DNA of 64,000 nt from Brachybacterium alimentarium (GTDB taxonomy: Bacteria; Actinomycetota; Actinomycetes; Actinomycetales; Dermabacteraceae). Location: the NCBI RefSeq assembly GCF_002332425.1, contig NZ_NRGS01000003.1:28964-92963 (forward strand). The letters run 5' to 3'. The notes below the pieces were generated by a model. It made no database searches. It had not been told where the DNA came from and worked only from the letters and a program-made list of their open reading frames with translations. Each line of letters opens with the position of its first letter. Within the stretch, counting starts at the first letter, position 1. Shown here one piece after another: positions 8,039 through 16,470 of this stretch. The position numbers and the translations under genes were made by a program.

Positions 8039-9610
8039 GTGAAGCTCGAACTGCGTGGGATCACGAAGACCTTCGGGGCCTTCGTGGCCAACGATGCCAT
8101 CGACCTGGTCGTCGAACCCGGTGAGATCCACTCCCTGCTGGGGGAGAACGGTGCCGGCAAGTCGACCCTGATGAACGTCCTGTACGGGCTGTACCGCCCC
8201 GACGGCGGCGAGATCGTCCTGGATGACGTGCCCGTCTCCTTCTCCGACCCCGGGGATGCGATGGCAGCCGGCATCGGCATGGTCCACCAGCACTTCATGC
8301 TCGTGCCCGTCTTCACCGTGGCGGAGAACGTGGTCCTCGGCCACGAGCCCACCAAGGGGGGCCTGCTCGACCTCGCGGCCGCGAGGAAGCTGGTGCGGGA
8401 GATCTCCGCCCGCTTCGGGTTCGAGCTCGATCCGGATGCGCTCGTGGAGAACCTCCCGGTCGGTGCCCAGCAGCGGGTCGAGATCATCAAGGCGCTCAGC
8501 CGCCGTGCCGAGGTGCTCGTGCTGGATGAGCCCACCGCCGTGCTCACGCCCCACGAGACCGACGAGCTGATGACGATCATGCGCCAGCTGCGCGACGAGG
8601 GCACCTCGATCGTGTTCATCACGCACAAGCTGCGTGAGGTCAAGGCCGTCTCCGATCGGATCACCGTGATCCGCCGCGGCCGGGTGGTCGGCGAGGCCGA
8701 TCCGTCGGCCGACCAGGCCGAGCTCGCCTCCCTCATGGTGGGCAGGCAGGTCTCCCTCGCCCAGGACAAGGCCCCCGCGGCGCCCGGGGACATCGCCCTC
8801 GAGGTGAGCGACCTGCAGGTCACCGACGAGGCCGGGATGCGCACGCTGGACGGCGTCTCCTTCGAGGTGCACCACGGCGAGGTGCTCGCGATCGCGGGCG
8901 TCCAGGGCAACGGGCAGACCGAGCTCAGCGAAGCGCTGCTGGGTCTGCAGGAGACGGTGCACGGCTCCGCGCTGCTGGAGGGGCGGGAGCTCGTCGGCCG
9001 CAGCACCAAGCAGATCCTCGACGCCGGCATCGGCTTCGTGCCCGAGGACCGCACCCACGACGCCCTCGTCGCCGACTTCTCCGTCGCCGAGAACCTCGTG
9101 CTGGACCAGCACGACCGGGCGCCCTTCGGGTCCGCGCTCGCGATGAGCAGGAGAGCGGTGCAGCAGAACGCGGACACGCTCATCCCGGAGTTCGACGTGC
9201 GCACGGGATCCTCCGCCGCGGCCGTCTCCACGCTCTCCGGCGGCAACCAGCAGAAGGTGGTGATGGCCCGCGCCCTGAACCGCGAGCTGGCCCTCCTGAT
9301 CGCCTCCCAGCCCACCCGCGGAGTCGACGTGGGCTCCATCGAGTTCCTCCACCGTCGGATCCTCGACGAGCGCGACAAGGGCACACCCGTGATCATCGTG
9401 TCCACCGAGCTGGACGAGGTCACCCAGCTGGCCGACCGAATCGCGGTGATGTACCGCGGCCAGATCCTCGGCATCGTCCCGGGCGACGAGGACCGCGACG
9501 TGCTCGGCCTGATGATGGCCGGATACACCGCCGAGGCCGCCCGCGAGGCCGTCGCCTCCGGTGCGCGCACCACCGACTCGCAGCTCGCCGACGAAGGAGA
9601 GATCGTATGA
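8039..9610 (+). CDS. Nucleoside ABC transporter ATP-binding protein (two NBDs)
   Basis: ATPase with two fused nucleotide-binding domains, 523 aa, of the RbsA/NupA class that powers BMP-type importers. NBD1 has Walker A GENGAGKST, Walker B VLVLDEPTAVL and a variant signature, VGAQQRVEI. NBD2 has a degenerate Walker A (GVQGNGQTEL, no Lys) but a good LSGGNQQKVVMARAL signature, followed by LLIASQPTRGVDVG. The asymmetry is normal for this class. The start is a GTG with GGAAG upstream. Its end overlaps the next gene by 4 bases (ATGA). Confidence 0.94.
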   Translation: MKLELRGITKTFGAFVANDAIDLVVEPGEIHSLLGENGAGKSTLMNVLYGLYRPDGGEIVLDDVPVSFSDPGDAMAAGIGMVHQHFMLVPVFTVAENVVLGHEPTKGGLLDLAAARKLVREISARFGFELDPDALVENLPVGAQQRVEIIKALSRRAEVLVLDEPTAVLTPHETDELMTIMRQLRDEGTSIVFITHKLREVKAVSDRITVIRRGRVVGEADPSADQAELASLMVGRQVSLAQDKAPAAPGDIALEVSDLQVTDEAGMRTLDGVSFEVHHGEVLAIAGVQGNGQTELSEALLGLQETVHGSALLEGRELVGRSTKQILDAGIGFVPEDRTHDALVADFSVAENLVLDQHDRAPFGSALAMSRRAVQQNADTLIPEFDVRTGSSAAAVSTLSGGNQQKVVMARALNRELALLIASQPTRGVDVGSIEFLHRRILDERDKGTPVIIVSTELDEVTQLADRIAVMYRGQILGIVPGDEDRDVLGLMMAGYTAEAAREAVASGARTTDSQLADEGEIV

Positions 9611-11208
9611 CCGCCGTCGCCGATCCCGAGAACAGCGGGTCCGCCCCGGGCGTGGGGGCCGGGGGCGCCGACACCCCGCCCCCGCCCGAGCAGCAGGCCG
9701 AGAACCGCCTGAGCCGGACGCTCCAGAAGATCGCGCGCGGTGACACCCTCGTCGTGGTGATGAGCTTCGTGTTCGCGTTCATCGTGGGCTCCGTGCTCAT
9801 CGTCATCTCCGACGACGAGGTCCGCGAGACGCTCGGCTACTTCTTCGCCCGGCCCTCCGACGCCTTCACCGCGATCTGGCAGTCCGTGAGCCAGGCCTAC
9901 GAGGCCATGTTCCGCGGCGCCGTGTTCGACGGGCCCGGGTTCTCCCGCGTCGCCCAGGACCTCCGCGAGGCCGGCGGGTCCGGCACCTACGTGCTGCTGC
10001 CGGCGCTCGCCGCAGGCCTGCGCCCCCTGACCGAGACCCTCACCGTCGCGACCCCGCTGATCATCGCGGCCGCCGGCATGGCGGTCAGCTTCCGTGCCGG
10101 ACTGTTCAACATCGGCGGCACCGGCCAGCTGATCGTGGGCTCCATGGCCGCCGGCTACATCGGCTTCTCCTGGAACCTCCCGATCGTCGTGCACCTGCTG
10201 GTCGCCCTCCTCGCCGGCCTGCTCGCCGGCGCCGTCTGGGGCGGCTTCGCGGGCTTCCTCAAGGCGCGCTTCGGCGCCAACGAGGTGATCAGCACGATCA
10301 TGCTGAACTGGATCGCGACCTATCTGCTGTTCTTCGCGCTGAAGACCGCCGCCTTCACCGGCGCGAACCAGTCCCAGCCCACCTCACCCTCCGTCGCCGA
10401 CACCGCGGTGCTGCCGCACCTGCTGGGATCGGGCTTCCGTCTGCACGCCGGCCTGATCCTCGCCGCCGGTTCGGCCGTCTTCCTGTGGTGGCTCATGAGC
10501 CGCTCGACCCTCGGCTTCCAGTTCCGCGCCGTCGGCTCCAACCCGCGTGCGGCCCAGGTCGCCGGCATCTCCCCGGCCCGCACGTCGTTCCTGGTGCTCG
10601 CCGTGGCCGGTGCGCTCGTGGGGCTCGCCGGAGCCGTCCACGTGCTCGGGACCGAGAAGCGGCTCACCGAGGGCGTCGCCGGAAGCATCGGCTTCGACGC
10701 CATCACGGTCGCCCTGCTGGGTCGCTCGGGTCCGGTGGGCATCGTGCTCGCCGGCCTGCTCTTCGCCGGCCTATCCACGGGCGGCCGCTTCATGGAGACG
10801 AACCAGGGGGTGCCGCTCGACCTGGTGCAGGTCATCCAGGTGCTCGTGGTGCTGTTCATCGCGGCCCCGCCGCTCGTGCGCACGCTGATCGGCCTGCGCC
10901 GCATCGATCATCCCGGCGCCGGTGCGCGCGTGCGTCGTGCGAAGGCCGCCTCGTCCCGCGGCGTCGGCTCCGTCTCCGCCCCGGTCGGTGCCACGGGGGT
11001 CGCAGGCGGTGCCTCGACCGGCGCGTCGACCGCTGGCGGTGAGGGCGGATCAGGGAAGGCCGGGCCTCCGTCGGCCGACGACGATCCCTCCGCTGCGCGT
11101 GCTCCCGATCCCGCACCGCCCGCTGCGCCCGATCCAGACCTCGACCCGGAGACGCCGGGGCCCGCCGAGGGCGAGAACCCCGCCGGAGAGAAGGGAGAGA
11201 CCCGATGA
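9607..11208 (+). CDS. Nucleoside ABC transporter permease 1
   Basis: Membrane permease of the BPD_transp_2 family (NupP/YufP-like), 533 aa. Roughly eight to ten hydrophobic helices span residues 45-435, with family stretches such as AAAGMAVSFRAGLFNIG and GANEVISTIMLNWIATYLL. Both ends are unusual: about 35 Gly/Pro/Ala-rich residues precede the first helix, and a tail of about 100 residues rich in Gly, Ala, Pro, Ser and Asp follows the last helix. The tail is probably disordered and cytoplasmic. It overlaps its neighbours on both sides by 4 bases, so it is translationally coupled. Confidence 0.92.
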   Translation: MTAVADPENSGSAPGVGAGGADTPPPPEQQAENRLSRTLQKIARGDTLVVVMSFVFAFIVGSVLIVISDDEVRETLGYFFARPSDAFTAIWQSVSQAYEAMFRGAVFDGPGFSRVAQDLREAGGSGTYVLLPALAAGLRPLTETLTVATPLIIAAAGMAVSFRAGLFNIGGTGQLIVGSMAAGYIGFSWNLPIVVHLLVALLAGLLAGAVWGGFAGFLKARFGANEVISTIMLNWIATYLLFFALKTAAFTGANQSQPTSPSVADTAVLPHLLGSGFRLHAGLILAAGSAVFLWWLMSRSTLGFQFRAVGSNPRAAQVAGISPARTSFLVLAVAGALVGLAGAVHVLGTEKRLTEGVAGSIGFDAITVALLGRSGPVGIVLAGLLFAGLSTGGRFMETNQGVPLDLVQVIQVLVVLFIAAPPLVRTLIGLRRIDHPGAGARVRRAKAASSRGVGSVSAPVGATGVAGGASTGASTAGGEGGSGKAGPPSADDDPSAARAPDPAPPAAPDPDLDPETPGPAEGENPAGEKGETR

Positions 11209-12542
11209 GCACCGCTCCCGCCGTCGTCAAGGACGACTCCGAGGTCACCCGGACCATCGACGACATCCGCCCGGACAGCTGGTGGCACATCCCGGCCACC
11301 ACGACCGTGCTCGGCCTGCTCGCCCTGGTGCTGTTCGGCCTGCGGGGCATCCCCGGCGCCGACTCCGTCTACGCCCTGGCCCGCGAGGGCGACCTGAACC
11401 CCTTCGGCATCGTGCCCGAGAGCATCACGGTGCCCTCGATGGCCGCTTCGATCGTGCTGTCGGTCCTCGCGCTCCTCGCCTCGGGCGCTCTGTGGGCGCT
11501 GCAGGCTCGGGTCGCCCGGCCGTCGGCGCGCGTGCGCGTCACGCTCATCGTCGTCTTCGCCGTCGCCTGGGTCCTGGCCTTCATGACCTGGGTGATCTCC
11601 GAGCGCACCCTCGGGGTGGCGACGCTGCTCCAGGGCACCCTCGCGCTCGCCGTGCCGCTCGCCTTCGGCGCCCTCTCGGGCGTCCTGTCGGAACGCGCCG
11701 GCGTCATCAACATCGCCATCGAGGGCCAGCTGCTCTTCGGCGCGTTCGGGGCGGCCCTGGTCGGCTCGATCGCTGGGAGCGTCTGGGTGGGGCTGCTCGC
11801 GGCACCGGTCATGGCACTCGTGATGGGCGCGATGCTGGCCCTGTTCGCCGTCGGCTACCGGGTCCAGCAGATCATCGTCGGCGTGGTCCTGAACGTGCTG
11901 GCCATCGGCATCACGTCGTTCTTCTTCGGCACCGTGATGCGGGACAACCCCGGGCGGTTCAACTCCCCGCTGCGGCTGCCCACGCTGCGCATCCCCGTGC
12001 TCGCGGACATCCCCGTGATCGGCCGGGTCCTGTTCGAGCAGAACATCCTCGTCTACCTGATGTGGATCGTGGTCGCCGGACTCACCGTGGCCCTGTTCCG
12101 GACCCGCTGGGGCCTGCGCGTGCGCGCCGTCGGCGAGCACCCCCGTGCGGCCGACACCGTGGGCATCGCCGTGAACCGCACCCGCTGGATCAACGTGATG
12201 CTGGGCTCGGCGGTGGCGGGCCTCGGCGGCGCCACCCTGACCATCGGCACCGGAGTCGCCTTCGGCGAGGAGATGAGCGCAGGCAAGGGATATATCGCCC
12301 TGGCGGCGATGATCCTGGGCCGCTACCACCCGATCGGGGCGCTGCTCGCCGCCCTCACCTTCGCCTTCGCGGACTCCCTGCAGCTGCGCCTGGGCACGAT
12401 GACCGCGGCGGAGGGCGGGGTCGCCATCCCCGGCGACTTCCTGCTGATGCTGCCGTACGTGGTGGCCCTGTTCGCCGTCGCCGGCGTGGTGGGCCGGGTG
12501 CGGGTCCCCGCGGCCGACGGCGTCCCCTACGTCAAGCAGTGA
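11205..12542 (+). CDS. Nucleoside ABC transporter permease 2
   Basis: Second permease of the importer (NupQ/YufQ-like), 445 aa. It is wholly hydrophobic apart from a short N-terminal cytoplasmic segment. The conserved region GALSGVLSERAGVINIAIEG is the family hallmark, and GEHPRAADTVGIAVNRTRW is the likely ATPase-coupling loop. Its ATG overlaps the stop of the first permease, and the cdd gene follows 13 bases after its stop. The two permeases would form the heterodimeric channel. Confidence 0.93.
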   Translation: MSTAPAVVKDDSEVTRTIDDIRPDSWWHIPATTTVLGLLALVLFGLRGIPGADSVYALAREGDLNPFGIVPESITVPSMAASIVLSVLALLASGALWALQARVARPSARVRVTLIVVFAVAWVLAFMTWVISERTLGVATLLQGTLALAVPLAFGALSGVLSERAGVINIAIEGQLLFGAFGAALVGSIAGSVWVGLLAAPVMALVMGAMLALFAVGYRVQQIIVGVVLNVLAIGITSFFFGTVMRDNPGRFNSPLRLPTLRIPVLADIPVIGRVLFEQNILVYLMWIVVAGLTVALFRTRWGLRVRAVGEHPRAADTVGIAVNRTRWINVMLGSAVAGLGGATLTIGTGVAFGEEMSAGKGYIALAAMILGRYHPIGALLAALTFAFADSLQLRLGTMTAAEGGVAIPGDFLLMLPYVVALFAVAGVVGRVRVPAADGVPYVKQ

Positions 12543-12555
12543 GAGCATCGACCCC

Positions 12556-13035
12556 ATGAGCACCCCCGACCCCACAGCCGGCACGCTCGCCCACCGGGGC
12601 ACCGCCCCGGGCACGGAGCCCGACGGGAACGACGCCTTCGCCGAGCTGCTCGCTGCGGCGCGCGCGATCGCCGAGCACGCCTACGCCCCGTACTCGCACT
12701 TCCGGGTCGGGGCCGCGGCGCTGACCGACGACGGCCGCCTCGTGCGCGGATGCAACGTGGAGAACGCCGGCTACGGCGTCACCCTCTGCGCCGAATGCGG
12801 CCTGATCAGCGAGCTCGTCGCCACCGGCGGCGGGCGCCTCGCCCGCTTCGTGTGCGTGGGCGGGGACGAGCATCTCCCCGGCGACGCGCGCGAGGTCGTG
12901 ATGCCCTGCGGGCGCTGCCGGCAGCTGCTGTCCGAGCACGCCGCCGACGATCTCGTGATCCTCACCCCGGAGGGCCCGCGGTCCATGGAGCAGGTTCTGC
13001 CCCAGGCCTTCGGCCCCGCCGATCTGCGAGCCTGA
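12556..13035 (+). CDS. cdd: Cytidine deaminase
   Basis: Zn-dependent deamination of cytidine and deoxycytidine to uridine and deoxyuridine; 159 aa. The substrate loop YAPYSHFRVGAA, the catalytic NVENAGYG and TLCAE (zinc Cys and proton-shuttle Glu), and PCGRCRQLL (two further zinc Cys) are all intact. About 25 N-terminal residues are rich in Thr, Pro and Gly and lie outside the fold. It is in the same operon as the transporter, so imported cytidine can be routed to the phosphorylase next door. Confidence 0.96.
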   Translation: MSTPDPTAGTLAHRGTAPGTEPDGNDAFAELLAAARAIAEHAYAPYSHFRVGAAALTDDGRLVRGCNVENAGYGVTLCAECGLISELVATGGGRLARFVCVGGDEHLPGDAREVVMPCGRCRQLLSEHAADDLVILTPEGPRSMEQVLPQAFGPADLRA

Positions 13036-13080
13036 CCACCCCGTGCGGCGACCGCCGCGCACGATGCCCGCCGCCCACGA

Positions 13081-13140
13081 CACCCGACGACACGACACCC
13101 GACGACACGACACCCGACGACACGACACCCGACGACACGA
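13081..13140 (+). repeat. Four 15-bp tandem repeats between cdd and deoA
   Basis: Four exact copies of cacccgacgacacga. A related copy, cccgacgacac, recurs at 13180-13190 within the first codons of deoA. A 35-codon frame, ATG 13064 to TGA 13171, reads (HDTRR)x4 through the array and ends overlapping the deoA ATG; it has no visible ribosome binding site. Confidence 0.9.
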
Positions 13141-13167
13141 CGCCCCCACCAGCCCAGGAGCTCTCCC

Positions 13168-14496
13168 ATGACGTCCGCCCCCGACGACACCACCCCGCCG
13201 ACCTCGGCCGTCGAGCCCTTCGACGTCGTCGACGTCATCCGCACCAAGCGGGACGGCCAGCGCCTCGCCGATGACCAGATCGACTGGGTGATCGACGCCT
13301 ACACTCGCGGCATCGTCGCCGAACAGCAGATGGCGGCCCTCGCGATGGCCATCTTCCTGCGCGGGATGGAACGTCCCGAGATCGCCCGCTGGACCCACGC
13401 GATGATCGACAGCGGCGAACGGATGGACTTCCAGGCGCTGTCCAAGCCCACCACCGACAAGCACTCCACGGGCGGCGTGGGGGACAAGATCACCCTGCCG
13501 CTCGCCCCGCTGGTGGCGAGCTACGGGGTGGCCGTGCCCCAGCTGTCCGGCCGAGGGCTGGGACACACCGGCGGCACCCTCGACAAGCTCGAGGCGATCC
13601 CCGGCTGGCGCGCCGACCTCACCAACGCCGAGATGATGGCCCAGCTCGAGAACTCCGGCGCCGTGATCTGCGCGGCCGGATCGGGCCTCGCCCCGGCGGA
13701 CAAGAAGCTCTACGCGCTGCGCGACATCACCGGCACCGTCGAGGCGATCCCGCTGATCGCCAGCTCGATCATGTCCAAGAAGATCGCCGAGGGCACCGCC
13801 GCGCTCACCCTGGACGTCAAGACCGGGGCCGGCGCCTTCATGAAGGACGAGGCCGACGCCCGCGAGCTCGCCCGCACCATGGTCGAGCTCGGAACGGACG
13901 CCGGTGTGCATACCGTCGCCCTGCTCACGGACATGTCCGCTCCGCTCGGCCGCACCGCCGGCAACGGCCTCGAGGTGCGTGAGTCCCTCGAGGTGCTCGC
14001 CGGCGGCGGACCGGCGGACATCGTGGAACTCACCTGCGCGCTGGCACGGGAGATGCTCGAGGCGGCCGGGGTGCACGACCCCGACGTCGAGGCCGCCCTC
14101 GCCGACGGACGGGCGATGGATTCGTGGCGCGCGATGATCTCCGCCCAGGGCGGCGACGTCGACGCCCCGCTGCCCGTCGCGAAGCACGTCGAGGAGTTCC
14201 GCGCCGCCGAGGACGGCGTGGTCACCGGACTGGATGCGATGGGTGTGGGCGTGGCCGCCTGGCGGCTCGGCGCCGGACGCTCCCGCCCGGGCGAGGCCGT
14301 GCAGGCCGCCGCCGGTGTGGAGATCGAGGCGCACATCGGCGACGAGGTGAGGGCCGGGGACGTGCTGGCCCGCCTGCACACCGATACGCCGGAACGGATG
14401 CCGCGCGCGCTCGAGTCGATCGCGGGATCCTGGACCCTCGCGACGCCCGGCGTCGCGGCACCTGAGCGCCGGATCGTGATGGATCGGATCGCCTGA
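13168..14496 (+). CDS. deoA: Thymidine phosphorylase
   Basis: Phosphorolysis of thymidine or deoxyuridine to free base and 2-deoxyribose-1-phosphate; 442 aa. Family stretches: KHSTGGVGDKITLPLAPLV (phosphate site), LSGRGLGHTGGTLDKLEA, and SSIMSKKIAEG with LDVKTGAGAFMK. The all-alpha domain and the C-terminal alpha/beta domain are both complete. AGGAG lies 7 bases upstream of the ATG. The first 15 residues are Thr/Asp/Pro-rich and seem derived from the adjacent 15-bp repeat. The product would pass to the PGM2-like mutase and DeoC encoded nearby. Confidence 0.96.
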   Translation: MTSAPDDTTPPTSAVEPFDVVDVIRTKRDGQRLADDQIDWVIDAYTRGIVAEQQMAALAMAIFLRGMERPEIARWTHAMIDSGERMDFQALSKPTTDKHSTGGVGDKITLPLAPLVASYGVAVPQLSGRGLGHTGGTLDKLEAIPGWRADLTNAEMMAQLENSGAVICAAGSGLAPADKKLYALRDITGTVEAIPLIASSIMSKKIAEGTAALTLDVKTGAGAFMKDEADARELARTMVELGTDAGVHTVALLTDMSAPLGRTAGNGLEVRESLEVLAGGGPADIVELTCALAREMLEAAGVHDPDVEAALADGRAMDSWRAMISAQGGDVDAPLPVAKHVEEFRAAEDGVVTGLDAMGVGVAAWRLGAGRSRPGEAVQAAAGVEIEAHIGDEVRAGDVLARLHTDTPERMPRALESIAGSWTLATPGVAAPERRIVMDRIA

Positions 14497-14521
14497 CCCG
14501 CCGACGCCTGCCGGCCGCGCC

Positions 14522-14555
14522 GGTGCGGGCACCCGTGCCGGTGCAGGCACCGGCA
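14522..14555. terminator. Double hairpin between convergent deoA and kinase-NUDIX genes
   Basis: Two adjacent inverted repeats: ggtgc-gg-gcacc (14522-14533) and tgccggtgc-ag-gcaccggca (14536-14555). They are symmetrical, so they can serve both strands. Confidence 0.5.
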
Positions 14556-14574
14556 TCGACCGCTGGGGAGGAGG

Positions 14575-15636
14575 TCAGCGGTCCCGGAGAGCGGGGAGGA
14601 TGTGCTGCACCATCAGCGGTGCGAGGCGCGCGCCGCTGCCCGGGTCCGCGACCCGCACCCAGCGGTGGTCCTCCAGCTCGGCGAGCACGTCGAGCGGTTC
14701 GGGCACCGTCGCGCGGCACACGAACACCGCCGAGCGCACCAGCGTGTTCGGCTCGTTCGCGGCGACCGCCTCGAAGTCACCGAGCGGCTCGAGGTCGCTC
14801 GGGTCCAGCTGGAGGCCGATCTCCTCGGCGACCTCGCGCACCGCCGCCTCCGCTGCGGTCTCGCCGGGCTCGAGCTTGCCGCCCACCTGCATGTAGGAGC
14901 CGGTGCCGCGCTTGCGCACGGCCAGCACCTCCTCGCCCTCGGGGCCACGGCGCAGGAAGCACACGGCCGTGATTCGGAGCAGGTCGGGCTCCTGCGGGCC
15001 GAAGCGGTGCGAGGCCTCCGCTTCGGTGAGGGCGGTCAGCTGTCGGAGCCGGTCGATCCCGGCCCGCAGGCCCTCGGGGCGCATCCCCGCACGGATCCAC
15101 CTCTCGAGGTCGCTGCGCTGGTCCCGCGCCAGGCCCCAGCCGCGTCGCAGCAGCGTGAGCGGGGGCTTGCGATGCTGGCGCAGGTCCCGGAGCAGCCGCA
15201 GGGCGAACACGACCGGGGTGGGCCGGTGCAGGACGATCGCGTCAGCCAGCAGTCCGGTGGCGGCGAGCGGGGCGATCAGCTCGGCCGCGAAGATGCCCTC
15301 CGCGATGATCAGCGGCGCGTCCCCGGTCAGCAGACGCGCGGTCCCGATGCGACGTGAGGCGGAGATGGAGTACTCAGGCACCTCGGCGGAGCCGTCGTGC
15401 GCGAGGGAGGTGAGCGCCTCGAGGGCGGCGCCGGCGTTCCAGGACGCCGGATCATCCCAATCCACGATGCCGAAGCGCCGAGGGAGACCCGGATCGTCGT
15501 GGTCCCGGTAGAACTCGTCGAGTCCGAGCACGGGCAGGCCCGCCCGGTGGGACATGAGCCCTTTGCCGCTCCCCGAGGGACCGGCGAGCAGGACGATGCG
15601 GCGTGGGGGACGGGCCGGGGCGGAGGCTGTGGTCAC
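14575..15636 (-). CDS. Uridine kinase-like P-loop / NUDIX hydrolase fusion
   Basis: A two-domain protein, 353 aa, that I cannot assign a precise function. Residues about 10-200 resemble uridine/phosphoribulokinase-type P-loop kinases: LLAGPSGSGKG, then GLDEFYRDHDDPGL and APLIIAEGIFAAELI. The Walker A Ser/Thr after Lys is replaced by Gly, which may weaken ATP binding. Residues about 215-345 form a NUDIX domain with a perfect box from GKLEPGE to REVAEEIGL. Its neighbours are all nucleoside salvage genes, so a role in nucleoside phosphorylation or clean-up of nucleotides is likely. The GTG start lies 8 bases after TAGACT with no ribosome binding site. Confidence 0.8.
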   Translation of the reverse strand: MTTASAPARPPRRIVLLAGPSGSGKGLMSHRAGLPVLGLDEFYRDHDDPGLPRRFGIVDWDDPASWNAGAALEALTSLAHDGSAEVPEYSISASRRIGTARLLTGDAPLIIAEGIFAAELIAPLAATGLLADAIVLHRPTPVVFALRLLRDLRQHRKPPLTLLRRGWGLARDQRSDLERWIRAGMRPEGLRAGIDRLRQLTALTEAEASHRFGPQEPDLLRITAVCFLRRGPEGEEVLAVRKRGTGSYMQVGGKLEPGETAAEAAVREVAEEIGLQLDPSDLEPLGDFEAVAANEPNTLVRSAVFVCRATVPEPLDVLAELEDHRWVRVADPGSGARLAPLMVQHILPALRDR

Positions 15637-15644
15637 GACCGTCC

Positions 15645-15650
15645 AGTCTA
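15645..15650 (-). promoter_or_regulatory. -10 box TAGACT, 8 bases before kinase-NUDIX start (leaderless)
   Basis: Minus-strand TAGACT directly upstream of GTG 15636, with no Shine-Dalgarno sequence between. Confidence 0.5.
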
Positions 15651-15753
15651 GGCGCTCGAGCGCGCGCGTCGCTCGGATCCCGTGGGGCGGGCGACGCTCC
15701 GAAGGTGCGTCCGAGGCGCCTCCCGGATCAGGCGAGCGTGGGAGGATCTGTCC

Positions 15754-16419
15754 ATGACGACTCTCGACCGCGACCAGCTCGCCGCCCTCATCGACCACAC
15801 CCTGCTGAAGCCCGAGGCCACCCGGACGGATGTCACCGCGCTGCTGCGCGAGGCCGAGGAGCTCGGCACCTATTCCGTATGCGTCTCGCCCTCGATGCTG
15901 CCGGCGGAGACGACTGTGAAGGTCGCGACCGTCTGCGGGTTCCCCTCCGGCCAGCACGCCCCCTCGCTCAAGGCCGCCGAGGCCGCCGACTCGGTGTCCA
16001 AGGGCGCCGACGAGGTCGACATGGTCCTCAACGTCGGGCTCGCTCGCGCCGGGGAGTTCGCCGCGGTCGAGGACGAGATCCGGGCCGTGCGCGAGGCGGC
16101 ACCGTCGCCCGTCGTGCTCAAGGTGATCATCGAGTCTGCTGCGCTCGAGGACGAGCAGATCGTCGGCGTGTGCGAGGCGGCCGAGCGCGCGGGCGCGGAC
16201 TTCGTGAAGACCTCCACGGGGTTCCACCCTGCCGGCGGTGCGAGCGAGCACGCGGTGCGGCTGATGCGCGCCACCGTCGGCGACCGCCTGGGCGTGAAGG
16301 CCTCCGGCGGCATCCGCACCCGGGAGGCCGCCGAGGCGATGGTCGCCGCGGGCGCGAGCCGTCTGGGCCTGTCGTCCTCGAGAGCCATCCTCGACGGCGG
16401 CACCGGCTCCGGGTACTGA
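15754..16419 (+). CDS. deoC: Deoxyribose-phosphate aldolase
   Basis: Cleaves 2-deoxyribose-5-phosphate to acetaldehyde and glyceraldehyde-3-phosphate; 221 aa, class I aldolase barrel. Present are [12 protein letters not shown] at the N-terminus, the catalytic [19 protein letters not shown], the Schiff-base lysine in [13 protein letters not shown], and VKASGGIRT. The ATG at 15754 follows GGAGGA by 7 bases; longer frames upstream have no homology. It stands divergent from the kinase-NUDIX gene and convergent with the mutase, completing deoxynucleoside catabolism. Confidence 0.97.
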   Translation: MTTLDRDQLAALIDHTLLKPEATRTDVTALLREAEELGTYSVCVSPSMLPAETTVKVATVCGFPSGQHAPSLKAAEAADSVSKGADEVDMVLNVGLARAGEFAAVEDEIRAVREAAPSPVVLKVIIESAALEDEQIVGVCEAAERAGADFVKTSTGFHPAGGASEHAVRLMRATVGDRLGVKASGGIRTREAAEAMVAAGASRLGLSSSRAILDGGTGSGY

Positions 16420-16445
16420 TCCCGGAACGGGGAGTCCGGAACACC

Positions 16446-16470
16446 GAGTCCCCGGCGCCGCCGGGGACTC
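16446..16470. terminator. Hairpin between convergent deoC and mutase genes
   Basis: A perfect 10-bp stem, gagtccccgg (16446-16455) and ccggggactc (16461-16470), with a 5-base loop. It overlaps the mutase stop codon and can act in both directions. Confidence 0.6.

Noticed and set aside
6332-10194. Very long open frames on the minus strand opposite the M20 peptidase, binding-protein and transporter genes
   Set aside because: They are antisense to well-supported genes and code for repetitive Arg/Gly/Val/His/Asp-rich sequence with no motifs. High GC removes stop codons in these frames.
13081-13140. Possible CRISPR array
   Set aside because: The 15-bp units are directly adjacent without spacers and no cas genes are present.
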